32,975 nt of DNA. It comes from Pseudomonas citronellolis (GTDB lineage Bacteria; Pseudomonadota; Gammaproteobacteria; Pseudomonadales; Pseudomonadaceae). Location of the stretch: contig NZ_JARJLT010000152.1 in NCBI RefSeq assembly GCF_029335315.1, positions 1 to 32,975 on the forward strand, read 5' to 3'. The notes beneath the pieces are model-generated. The model was not told where the DNA came from and did not search any database. It saw nothing but the letters and a program-made list of their open reading frames with translations. Positions 15,586 through 22,385 of this stretch are shown one piece after another; within the stretch, counting starts at the first letter, position 1; each line of letters begins with the position of its first letter. The position numbers and the translations under genes were made by a program.

Positions 15586-16521
15586 TCAGGCGAAGTGCGC
15601 CGGATCGCTGAGCACCTGCTCGTCGGCGTCGAAGGCACGCGGCAGTTCTTCCTTGAGGAACTCCACCCAGGTGCGGATCTTCGCGTCGAGGAAACGCCGC
15701 GACGGGTAGAGCGCGAAGATCTGCCGCACGTGCAGGCTGCGCTCGGGCAGCACGCGCACCAGTTCGCCCTGGCGCAACGCCGGCGCGGCCACGTAGCTGG
15801 GCAGCAGGCAGATGCCCATGCCGGCGCGCGCGGCCCCGGCCAGGGCCTCGGCGACGTTGACCATGAAGGTGTCGCGCGGGCGGATGACGCTCGATTCCTC
15901 GTTTTCGTCGAAGGCCCAGCCCTCCGGGAAGGTCGGGTCCTGCAGGCGCAGGCAGCGGTGTTCGCGCAGGTCCTCGATGTTGCGCGGGGTGCCGCGTTCG
16001 GCGAGGTAGCCGGGGCTGGCGCAGAGCACGCTGTAGATGGTGCCGAGGGTCTGGGCGACGTATTCGGAGTCGGGCAGTTCGCGGTCGCGGGTGATGACCA
16101 CGTCCTGGCCTTCCTCGAGGATGTCCGGCTGGCGCTGGGCCAGGGTCAGCTCGATGTAGACCTCCGGGTGCTGCTGGCAGTAGCGCGAGATCAGCGGGAT
16201 CAGGTGCTGCTGGCCGAGCCCGGTCAGCGAGTGCACGCGCAGCCGGCCGCGCGGGCGCAGGTGCGCGCCGTTGGCCTCGGCTTCGGCCTCGTCGACGTCG
16301 ACCAGGATCGCCCGGCAGCGCTGCAGGTAGCGCTCGCCGGTCTCGGTCAGCGCCAGGCGCCGCGTGGTGCGGTGCAGCAGGCGGGCCTGGAGGAAGGCTT
16401 CGAGGTCGGAAACCACCCGCGAGACCTGGGCGGTGGACAGCCCCAGGGCGTTGGCGGCGGCGGTGAAACTGCCGGCGTCGACCACACGGGCGAAGACCCG
16501 CATCGCATGTAAAGTGTCCAC
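15586..16521 (-). CDS. LysR-family transcriptional regulator
   Basis: LysR-type regulator of 311 residues. Seen: the N-terminal winged helix-turn-helix with the usual opening MDTLHAMRVFARVVDAGSF and helix AANALGLSTAQVSRVVSDLE (about residues 21-40), then the RTTRRLALTETG segment and a periplasmic-binding-protein-like effector domain (about 90-300). The start is a GTG at 16521, chosen because it gives the classical family N-terminus. The CrgA/AaeR-like pattern is often found beside quinone reductases or exporters, and the NAD(P)H quinone oxidoreductase gene lies 485 bases upstream on the same strand. Regulation of that gene is possible but not shown, because the two are not divergent. Confidence 0.93.
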   Translation of the reverse strand: MDTLHAMRVFARVVDAGSFTAAANALGLSTAQVSRVVSDLEAFLQARLLHRTTRRLALTETGERYLQRCRAILVDVDEAEAEANGAHLRPRGRLRVHSLTGLGQQHLIPLISRYCQQHPEVYIELTLAQRQPDILEEGQDVVITRDRELPDSEYVAQTLGTIYSVLCASPGYLAERGTPRNIEDLREHRCLRLQDPTFPEGWAFDENEESSVIRPRDTFMVNVAEALAGAARAGMGICLLPSYVAAPALRQGELVRVLPERSLHVRQIFALYPSRRFLDAKIRTWVEFLKEELPRAFDADEQVLSDPAHFA

Positions 16522-16574
16522 TGTTGCCCCGTCTGCAAAACTGAATCGCAGTATAGGGCCATTTTCCTACAACC

Positions 16575-16595
16575 GTTGCCGGGTATAGTGGCAAC
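16575..16595. promoter_or_regulatory. Candidate LysR-type operator over a -10 box
   Basis: GTTGCC (16575-16580) and GGCAAC (16590-16595) form a perfect inverted repeat with a 9-base spacer holding the rightward -10 box TATAGT (16584-16589). The arrangement fits the T-N11-A pattern of LysR sites. It lies 54-74 bases upstream of the LysR start, where autoregulating LysR proteins normally bind. A leftward -10 TATACT (16555-16550) between it and the gene could drive LysR. Confidence 0.5.
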
Positions 16596-16596
16596 C

Positions 16597-16747
16597 AAGT
16601 CGCTGCAGCAGCGGCGGGCCCATCCGGCCCGTCGTCTGGCACTCGGCACACCAGCCGCTTGCCACTCTCCCCCCCGCGCATACCCGGCTGCAGCGGCTGC
16701 CCTTTTCCTCCAAAGGCGCATGTCTTTTTCTGACATGCGCCTTTTTT
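16597..16747 (+). ncRNA. Candidate C-rich small RNA divergent from LysR gene
   Basis: Predicted rightward transcript of about 150 nt, from the TATAGT box inside the operator-like repeat to a strong terminator at 16713-16747. It contains a CGGGCC/GGCCCG hairpin near 16616-16632 and unpaired C-rich runs (seven C near 16669-16675, and CCTCC near 16707-16711) of the type that pair with ribosome binding sites. No ORF with a ribosome binding site is seen. Support is weaker than for the 14.9-15.1 kb candidate because the promoter lacks a clear -35. Confidence 0.42.
16713..16747 (+). terminator. Strong rightward intrinsic terminator
   Basis: AAGGCGCATGTC (16713-16724) pairs with GACATGCGCCTT (16732-16743), a perfect 12-bp stem with a 7-base loop, followed by six T residues (16742-16747). 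No protein gene on this strand ends here, so it implies a non-coding transcript from the left. Confidence 0.85.
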
Positions 16748-16777
16748 CGTTGGGGCTGCTGGGTGGATCGGAGCATA

Positions 16778-16800
16778 GGAGCGAGCTTGCTCGCGAACCC
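16778..16800. repeat. REP element of the GCGAGCTTGCTCGC type
   Basis: GCGAGC-TT-GCTCGC (16781-16794) with the flanking AGGA and GAA is the widespread fluorescent-Pseudomonas REP unit, usually written GGAGCGAGCTTGCTCGCGA. It is a single copy here, at the left end of a repeat cluster that fills the rest of this gap. Confidence 0.75.
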
Positions 16801-16821
16801 TGGAGCGCCGCCCGCCTATCC

Positions 16822-16855
16822 CATCATCCCCGCGAACGCGTTCGCGGGGATGATG
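16822..16855. repeat. Perfect 34-bp palindrome
   Basis: The arm CATCATCCCCGCGAACG (16822-16838) is followed without spacer by its exact complement (16839-16855). The core CCCGCGAACGCGTTCGCGGG belongs to a REP-like family; a related half, GAGTTCGCGGGAATGACG, lies at 16960-16978. A perfect uninterrupted palindrome of this length is uncommon and can extrude as a cruciform or act as a rho-independent barrier. Confidence 0.8.
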
Positions 16856-16867
16856 AGGTTTCAGGCA

Positions 16868-16958
16868 CGTAGGGCGCATAACGCCTATGGCGTTATCCGC
16901 CGCCAGCCCCTGCGCCAGGGCCAACGGCGGATAACCGCGAACGGTTATTCGCCCTACG
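16868..16958. repeat. Pair of inverted Pseudomonas intergenic palindromes
   Basis: Copy one (16868-16902) runs from CGTAGGGCGCATAACGCC to GGCGTTATCCGCCG. Copy two (16925-16958) runs from CGGCGGATAACCG to CGGTTATTCGCCCTACG. They face each other over a 22-base spacer, the same layout as the pair at 9634-9717. This is a BIME-like arrangement. Confidence 0.8.
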
Positions 16959-17005
16959 CGAGTTCGCGGGAATGACGCGGTTTCAATACGCTGCCGACAC
17001 GCCGC

Positions 17006-17710
17006 TCAGCGCGGCAGCGGGTAGAGGCGCTCGTCGAACTGCTCCAGGCGCGGGAATTCCAGGCCCTGGTCGTTCTCCAGGTGCTGCAGGCGGTCCTGGT
17101 ACTGGCGCAGGAAGTCCTGGCGCGCGTCGTTGCTGATGTAGGGCACGTGCCAGGCCACGAAGGGCGGCAGCACGGTCATGCCGGTGTAGGCCAGGGTGCC
17201 GCGCAGGATCGGCCGCAGCATGTCTTCCAGCGGGCCGTGGATGGCGCCTTCGCCGAACATGTGGTCGCGGCCGCCGAGGGTCACCGTCACCAGCGCCTTC
17301 TTGCCGGCCAGGCCGCCCTGGTCGTAGAAGCGCTTGCCGCCGTAGCAGACGCCCGAGACCAGCACGCGGTCGAACCAGCCCTTGAGGATGGCCGGGGCGG
17401 AGAACCAGTAGATCGGGAAGTTGAAGATCACCAGGTCCGCCCACAGCAGCTTGTCCAGCTCGGCCTGGATGTCGGCGGCGATGGTCCTGGCCTTGGCGCC
17501 TTCGCGCTGCTCCAGGGCGTAGACCAGGTACTCGGGGTTGGCGCGGGCGCCGAAGTCGGCGGCGCTGGCCACCGGGTTCCAGTTCATCGCGTAGAGGTCG
17601 GAGACCTGCACCTGGTGGCCCTGGCCCTTGAGGGTTTCCTCGGCCAGTTGATAGAGCGCGGTGCTGAAGGACTGCGGTTCGTTGTGGGCGTGGACGATCA
17701 GTACGTTCAT
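17006..17710 (-). CDS. NAD(P)H dehydrogenase (quinone), flavodoxin fold
   Basis: FAD/FMN-dependent quinone reductase of the NQO1/MdaB group, 234 residues, cytoplasmic. It reduces quinones by two electrons with NAD(P)H. Seen: the phosphate-binding opening VLIVHAHNEPQSFS (residues 3-16), the FNFPIYWFSAPAILKGWFDRV segment (about 95-115) that shapes the flavin and substrate site, and the TLGGRDHMFGEGA stretch. AAGGA lies upstream of the ATG. From memory P. aeruginosa PA4975, next to aruH, is the same enzyme, so its place beside the arginine transaminase block is conserved. The gene is separated from the aldehyde dehydrogenase by 209 bases of palindromic repeats. Confidence 0.92.
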   Translation of the reverse strand: MNVLIVHAHNEPQSFSTALYQLAEETLKGQGHQVQVSDLYAMNWNPVASAADFGARANPEYLVYALEQREGAKARTIAADIQAELDKLLWADLVIFNFPIYWFSAPAILKGWFDRVLVSGVCYGGKRFYDQGGLAGKKALVTVTLGGRDHMFGEGAIHGPLEDMLRPILRGTLAYTGMTVLPPFVAWHVPYISNDARQDFLRQYQDRLQHLENDQGLEFPRLEQFDERLYPLPR

Positions 17711-17749
17711 GTGGATTCCTTGATGATCGGGCTTCTGCGCTGGGCGTTG

Positions 17750-17785
17750 CCCTCTCCCTAACCCTCTCCCTGAAGGGAGAGGGGA
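17750..17785. repeat. CCCTCTCCC-type palindromic repeat
   Basis: CCCTCTCCCT (17762-17771) and AGGGAGAGGG (17774-17783) form a 10-bp hairpin, preceded by a further CCCTCTCCC copy. The same motif recurs inverted at 17854-17907 and at 22250-22362, always between genes. It is a known style of proteobacterial intergenic repeat. Confidence 0.75.
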
Positions 17786-17853
17786 CTGTCTGGCGCAAGC
17801 GAAGAGTTCCGCACTCGCCGGCTGACTCCATTGCGTCCGGGTGTTCCGAACGG

Positions 17854-17907
17854 CTCCCTCTCCTGTTTGCGGCGGCCCGCGTAGGGGAGAGGGCTGGGGA
17901 GAGGGTG
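17854..17907. repeat. CCCTCTCC-type palindromic repeat, second copy
   Basis: CTCCCTCTCC at the left pairs with GGGGAGAGGG and the following GGGGAGAGGG copy at the right, with a G+C-rich middle. With the 17750-17785 copy it brackets about 70 bases that hold nothing recognisable. Together they fill the gap between the aldehyde dehydrogenase and quinone reductase genes. Confidence 0.65.
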
Positions 17908-17919
17908 CTCTTCAAGCGC

Positions 17920-19338
17920 TCAGAGTTGGATGGCCTTGTGCTCGACGAACTCGCCCAGGCCTTCCTCGCCCCACTCGCGGCCGTTGCCGGACTGCTTGTA
18001 GCCGCCGAAGGGCGCGCGGTAGTTGAAGGCACCGCCGTTGACGAAGCATTGGCCGGCGCGCATATGCCGGGCGAGGCGCAGGCCATCCTCGCGATCGCCG
18101 GCCCAGACCGCGCTGGACAGGCCGAACGGCGAGTCGTTGGCGATAGCGAGCGCCTCGGCCTCGTCGGCGTAGGGGATCAGGCACAGCACCGGGCCGAAGA
18201 TTTCCTCGCGGGCGATGCGCATCGCATTGTTCACGCCGGCGAAGATCGTCGGCCGCACGTAGTGGCCGCGCTCCAGGTGCGCGGGCCGTTCGGCGCCGCC
18301 GCAGACCAGTTGCGCGCCCTCCTCCTGGCCGACGCGAAGGTAGTCGAGCACCGTGCGGCGCTGGCCGCCCGAGCACATCGGGCCGAGGAAGCTGTCGGGG
18401 TCGAGCGGGTCGCCCAGTTTCAGCGCCTCGGCCTCGGCGCGGGCGATCTCCACCGCCTCGGCGTAGCGGCTGGCCGGCAGCAGCATGCGGGTCAGCGCGG
18501 TGCAGGTCTGCCCGGAGTTGATCATCACGTCCTGCACGCCATGGCGCACGGCGGCCGCCAGGTCGGCGTCGGCGGTGATCAGGAACGGCGACTTGCCGCC
18601 CAGCTCCAGGCACACGCGCTTGACCGTCGGCGCCGCCGCCTCGGAAACGCGGATGCCCGCCGTGGTCGAGCCGGTGAACGAGACCATGTCCACGTCCGGG
18701 TGCCGCGACAGTGCCTCGCCGACCTTCGAGCCGGGGCCGCTGACCAGGTTGAACACGCCGGCCGGCAGGCCGATGGCATCGATCATCTCGGCCAGCAGGA
18801 AGGCGTGCAGCGGGGTGTCCTGGCTCGGCTTGACCACCACCGTGCAGCCGGCGGCCAGGGCCGGGGCGAGCTTGCCGATGAGCTGGTGCAGCGGGTAGTT
18901 CCAGGGGTTGATGAAGGCGCACACGCCCACCGCTTCCTTGACGATCAGCGAGTTGCCGACCTCGCGCACCTCGTCCATGTGCGCGGCCAGCGGGGCGTAG
19001 CTTTCCAGGCCCTCGATCGGCCCGTCGACCTGGACCATGCGGCACCACTGCACCGGCATGCCCAGCTCGGCGGTGATCAGCGCGGCCATCTCGTCGGCGC
19101 GCGCCCTGAGCTGCTCGGCCAGCGCGCGGATGTAGCCGGCACGCACGCTGGAGGGCGTTTGCGACCAGGCCGGGAAGGCCCGCCGCGCGGCGTCCACCGC
19201 GCGGTTCACGTCGGCTTCGGCGCCCAGCGGCACGCGGCCGATGGTCGCTTCCGTGGCCGGGTTCTGCACCTCGGCCAGGCCCTGCCCTTGCGGCGCCACC
19301 CAGGCGCCGTCGATGTACAGCCGCAGGCGGTCATGCAT
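17920..19338 (-). CDS. NAD(P)-dependent aldehyde dehydrogenase
   Basis: Aldehyde dehydrogenase superfamily member of 472 residues, oxidising an aldehyde to its acid. Seen: FINPWNYPLHQ and VVVKPSQDTP for cofactor binding, FTGSTTAG, the general-base motif LELGGKSP and catalytic Cys279 in NSGQTC; the set is complete. Its ATG overlaps the end of aruH by 8 bases, so the two are coupled. AruI makes 4-guanidinobutyraldehyde, and P. aeruginosa is thought to oxidise it with an unlinked enzyme (KauB). This linked gene is the natural candidate for that step here (inference from operon structure). Membership of the KauB subfamily itself was not established. Confidence 0.93.
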   Translation of the reverse strand: MHDRLRLYIDGAWVAPQGQGLAEVQNPATEATIGRVPLGAEADVNRAVDAARRAFPAWSQTPSSVRAGYIRALAEQLRARADEMAALITAELGMPVQWCRMVQVDGPIEGLESYAPLAAHMDEVREVGNSLIVKEAVGVCAFINPWNYPLHQLIGKLAPALAAGCTVVVKPSQDTPLHAFLLAEMIDAIGLPAGVFNLVSGPGSKVGEALSRHPDVDMVSFTGSTTAGIRVSEAAAPTVKRVCLELGGKSPFLITADADLAAAVRHGVQDVMINSGQTCTALTRMLLPASRYAEAVEIARAEAEALKLGDPLDPDSFLGPMCSGGQRRTVLDYLRVGQEEGAQLVCGGAERPAHLERGHYVRPTIFAGVNNAMRIAREEIFGPVLCLIPYADEAEALAIANDSPFGLSSAVWAGDREDGLRLARHMRAGQCFVNGGAFNYRAPFGGYKQSGNGREWGEEGLGEFVEHKAIQL

Positions 19339-20521
19339 AGCGTTTCTCCTTGAGCAGTTCGGCGGCGCACAAGGCGATGCGCCGGCAGGCTTCGCGCAGC
19401 GGCGCGGCGCCGAGCACCAGGCCCAGGCGGATGTGCCCGGCGGCGCTGGGGCCGAAGGCCTCGCCGGCGAGCACCGAGACGCCGTGGCGGTCCAGCAGCA
19501 GGTCGGCGAAGTCCTGGGCCGAGAGGCCGGTGGGACGGATGTCGACCATCACGAACATGCCGCCGTCCGGGCGCAGGGCGCGCAGGCCGACGCAATCGGC
19601 GAGGCAGTCGAGCACCAGGTCGCGGCGTTGGCGATAGGCCTCGCGCATGGCTTCCAGTTCCGGCAGCTGGGCTTCCAGCGCGGTGCAGGCGGCGTCCTGG
19701 ATGAAGTCCGGCGAGCCGTAGAGCATGCACAGGGCGAGGTTTTCCAGGTGGCCGCAGAGCGCCTGCGGGCCGACCACCCAGCCCACCCGCCAGCCGGTCA
19801 TGGCGTGGGACTTGGACAGGCTGTTGAGGGTCGCGGTGCGCTCGGCCATGCCCGGCAGGCTGGCCGGGCTGACGTGCTCACCGTCGAAGATCAGTTCGCT
19901 GTAGACCTCGTCGGAAATCATCCACAGGTCGTGGGCGACGCACAGCTCGGCCAGCGCTTCCCAGGTGGCGCGCGGCAGGCTGGCGCCGGAGGGGTTGTGC
20001 GGGCTGTTGATGGCGATGGCGCGGGTGCGCGGGGTGACCAGTTTCGCCACGTCCTCGGCCTGCACGCGGAAGCCGTGCTCGGAGCGCACCGACACCGGCA
20101 CCACCTTGGCTCCGCAGGCGCCGAACACCGCTTCGTAGGTGACGTACATGGGTTCGGCGACTATCACCTCGTCGCCCGGGTTCAGCAGGCACTGCGCCAC
20201 GGCGTAGAGCGCGCATTGCGCGCCGGCCAGCGCCACCACGTTGTTCGCGTCCACGGCCTGGCCACTGCGCTGCGTGTGGCGGCGGGCGATGGCCTCGCGC
20301 AGGTTGCGCTTGCCGCGCACGTCGGAGTAGTGGGTGTTGCCGGCCAGCAGGCTGTCGATGGCCGACTGCACGATGGGCGACGGGGTGTCGAAGTCGGGGT
20401 CGCCTACCGACAGCAGCAGGATGTCGTCGCCCTGCTCCATGCGCGCCAGGGCGCGGTAGTGGATGTCCCAGGCGGCGGCGCCGTCGCCGGCGATGCGTTG
20501 GGTGAGGTTCGAGAAGCGCAT
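19331..20521 (-). CDS. aruH: Arginine:pyruvate transaminase AruH
   Basis: Fold-type I PLP aminotransferase of 396 residues. It converts L-arginine and pyruvate to 2-ketoarginine and alanine, the first step of the arginine transaminase pathway. The sequence is very close to my memory of P. aeruginosa AruH (PA4976), including the opening residues and the SVGDPDFDTP start of the large domain. Seen: NSPHNPSGA (172-180), the ISDEVYSEL segment with the pyridine-nitrogen Asp204, and the Schiff-base Lys237 in SLSKSHAMTGWR. It follows aruI by 56 bases and overlaps the aldehyde dehydrogenase start. AAGGA lies upstream of the ATG. Confidence 0.95.
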   Translation of the reverse strand: MRFSNLTQRIAGDGAAAWDIHYRALARMEQGDDILLLSVGDPDFDTPSPIVQSAIDSLLAGNTHYSDVRGKRNLREAIARRHTQRSGQAVDANNVVALAGAQCALYAVAQCLLNPGDEVIVAEPMYVTYEAVFGACGAKVVPVSVRSEHGFRVQAEDVAKLVTPRTRAIAINSPHNPSGASLPRATWEALAELCVAHDLWMISDEVYSELIFDGEHVSPASLPGMAERTATLNSLSKSHAMTGWRVGWVVGPQALCGHLENLALCMLYGSPDFIQDAACTALEAQLPELEAMREAYRQRRDLVLDCLADCVGLRALRPDGGMFVMVDIRPTGLSAQDFADLLLDRHGVSVLAGEAFGPSAAGHIRLGLVLGAAPLREACRRIALCAAELLKEKRYA

Positions 20522-20577
20522 GGGGAGTGTCCTTCAATGCGCCGGGGCCGCGCGGGCCCCGGCGGGTACGGCGGGGC

Positions 20578-22188
20578 CTACTGCGCGCAGGCGTGTTTCA
20601 GCTCGATCAGGGTCACGCCGGGGTGGGCGAAGCCGGCGCGCAGGTCGCGCTCCAGCTCGTCCAGGCTCTGCGGCTGGCGCATCTCGCAACCGTAGGCGCG
20701 GCCGAGCAGGGCGAAGTCCGGGTTGCGCGGCAACACGCCGACCGGCTCGATGTCCAGCGTGATCATGTCGTCGCGGATCTGCCCGAGGGCGTCGTTGTTC
20801 CACAGCAGCACCACCAGCGGGCTGTCCAGCTCCTCGGTGGCAGTGGCCAGTTCCTGGGCGGTGTAGAGGAAGCCGCCGTCGCCCACCAGCACCAGGCCGG
20901 GGCGCTCCGGCGCGCCGAACTTGGCGCCGATGCCGGCCGGCACGCCGTAGCCGAGGGTGCCGTAGCCGGTGGGGTGCAGCCAGCCGCGCGGCGCCTTGCT
21001 CGGGTACAGGTAGTTGCCGGTGTAGGCCAGCTGGGTCATGTCGCTGGCGATGAAGGCGTTGGCCGGCAGCGCGGCGGCGACGCGTTCGAGGATCGCCTTG
21101 TGGATAAGCTGCAGCGGCGCGTGGGCGCTGTCGATCGCCTGGCGCAGCTGCGCGACGCGGTCGCTGGCGCCGGCGGCGTCGCGCGCAGCGGCCGGCAGCG
21201 CGGCGAGCAGCGCTTCGGCGGTGGCCTTGGAGTCGCCCTGCAGGGCCACGGCGCTGGGGTAGAAGTCGTTGAACTTGCGCGAGTCGACGTCGACGCGGAT
21301 CAGCTCGCCGTTCAGCGGCAGGCGCTCGCGCCAGTAGTCGGTGTCGGCCATCTCGGTGCCGATGGCCAGCACCACGTCGGCCTCGGCGATCATGTCCCAG
21401 CCGGCCTGGGTGCACAGGGTGGCGCCAGCGGCGAGCGGCGCCTCGGGGGCCAGCAGGCCCTTGCCGGCGACGCTGGTGAACAGCGGCGCGGCCAGGCGTT
21501 CGCTGAGCGCGGCCAGGGCCTGCGCGGCGTGCAGCGCGCCGCCGCCGGCGATGATCATCGGCCGCTTGGCCGCGGCGAGCTTATCCACAGCCTGGCGCAG
21601 CGCGTCGGCGGCGGGCTGGCCACGGCCGGCGCGGCGCACCACGTCGTTGGTCCAGTCGCGGGCGATAGGCGCGGCGAGCACGTCCAGCGGCACCGAGATG
21701 TGTACCGGGCGCGGGCGCTCGCTGTCGAACACGGCGTAGGCGCGGGCGATCAGCTCGGGCAGGTCTTCCGGGGTCAAGGCGACCGCCGAGAACGCGGTGA
21801 TCGGCGCGGTCATGGCGCGCTGGTCCTGGGTCTCGTGCAGGCAGCCCCAGCCCTTGCCGAGGCTGGCGGTGTGGTTGACGCTGGAGATCACCAGCAGCGG
21901 GATGGAGTCGGCGTAGGCCTGACCGATGGCGGTGGCGGCGTTGGTCACCCCGGGGCCGGTGATGATGAAGGCCACGCCGGGCTTGCCGCTGACGCGCGCG
22001 TAGCCGTCGGCCATGAAGCCGGCGCCCTGCTCGTGGCGGGTCAGCACATGGCGGATGCCGCTGCCGGGCAGGCCACGGTACAGCTCCAGGGTGTGCACGC
22101 CGGGGATGCCGAACACGGTGTCGACGCCGTAGTTGGCCAGCAGGCGGACCAGGGCCTGGCCGCCGGTGAGAGTCTTCTGTTGTTGCAT
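20578..22188 (-). CDS. aruI: 2-Ketoarginine decarboxylase AruI
   Basis: Thiamine-diphosphate enzyme of 536 residues that decarboxylates 2-ketoarginine to 4-guanidinobutyraldehyde, the step after AruH. The sequence follows remembered P. aeruginosa AruI (PA4977) closely: MQQQKTLTGGQALVRLLANYGV at the start, then the catalytic Glu in TRHEQGAGFMADGYAR, a central DHS-like domain, and the TPP/Mg motif starting GDGGFLYTAQELAT and ending in WNND near residue 460. The open frame extends upstream through a palindromic repeat, but the ATG at 22188 has GAGGA 7 bases before it and the conserved N-terminus. A 197-base repeat-filled gap separates it from the acyl-CoA synthetase gene. Confidence 0.95.
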   Translation of the reverse strand: MQQQKTLTGGQALVRLLANYGVDTVFGIPGVHTLELYRGLPGSGIRHVLTRHEQGAGFMADGYARVSGKPGVAFIITGPGVTNAATAIGQAYADSIPLLVISSVNHTASLGKGWGCLHETQDQRAMTAPITAFSAVALTPEDLPELIARAYAVFDSERPRPVHISVPLDVLAAPIARDWTNDVVRRAGRGQPAADALRQAVDKLAAAKRPMIIAGGGALHAAQALAALSERLAAPLFTSVAGKGLLAPEAPLAAGATLCTQAGWDMIAEADVVLAIGTEMADTDYWRERLPLNGELIRVDVDSRKFNDFYPSAVALQGDSKATAEALLAALPAAARDAAGASDRVAQLRQAIDSAHAPLQLIHKAILERVAAALPANAFIASDMTQLAYTGNYLYPSKAPRGWLHPTGYGTLGYGVPAGIGAKFGAPERPGLVLVGDGGFLYTAQELATATEELDSPLVVLLWNNDALGQIRDDMITLDIEPVGVLPRNPDFALLGRAYGCEMRQPQSLDELERDLRAGFAHPGVTLIELKHACAQ

Positions 22189-22249
22189 GGGCAAATCCTC
22201 ATCCTGTCCGGCGACTCGCATAGCCGCCGTTCGCGCCGCAGCGCTCTTG

Positions 22250-22362
22250 CCCCCTCTCCCGCTTGCGGGAGAGGGCTGGGGAGAGGGGCTCTTCGCCGGC
22301 CGCATCGCAGCGTCGGCCCGCCACCCTCTCCCCCAGCCCCTCTCCCTGAAGGGAGAGGGGAG
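22250..22362. repeat. Double CCCTCTCCC palindromic repeat upstream of aruI
   Basis: The first unit (22250-22288) pairs CCCCTCTCCCGC with GCGGGAGAGGG and then repeats GGGGAGAGGGG. The second (22321-22362) holds CCACCCTCTCCC, CCCCTCTCCCT and AGGGAGAGGGG. The two are inverted to each other and fill most of the gap between aruI and the acyl-CoA synthetase gene. They may modulate read-through between the two halves of the block. Confidence 0.78.
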
Positions 22363-22385
22363 CGTTCGTGTTCCCCTTCAAACCC

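Noticed and set aside
16637-16670. Sigma-54 promoter (TGGCAC...TTGC) as a MifR target
   Set aside because: The distance between the GG and GC elements is wrong for a -24/-12 promoter.
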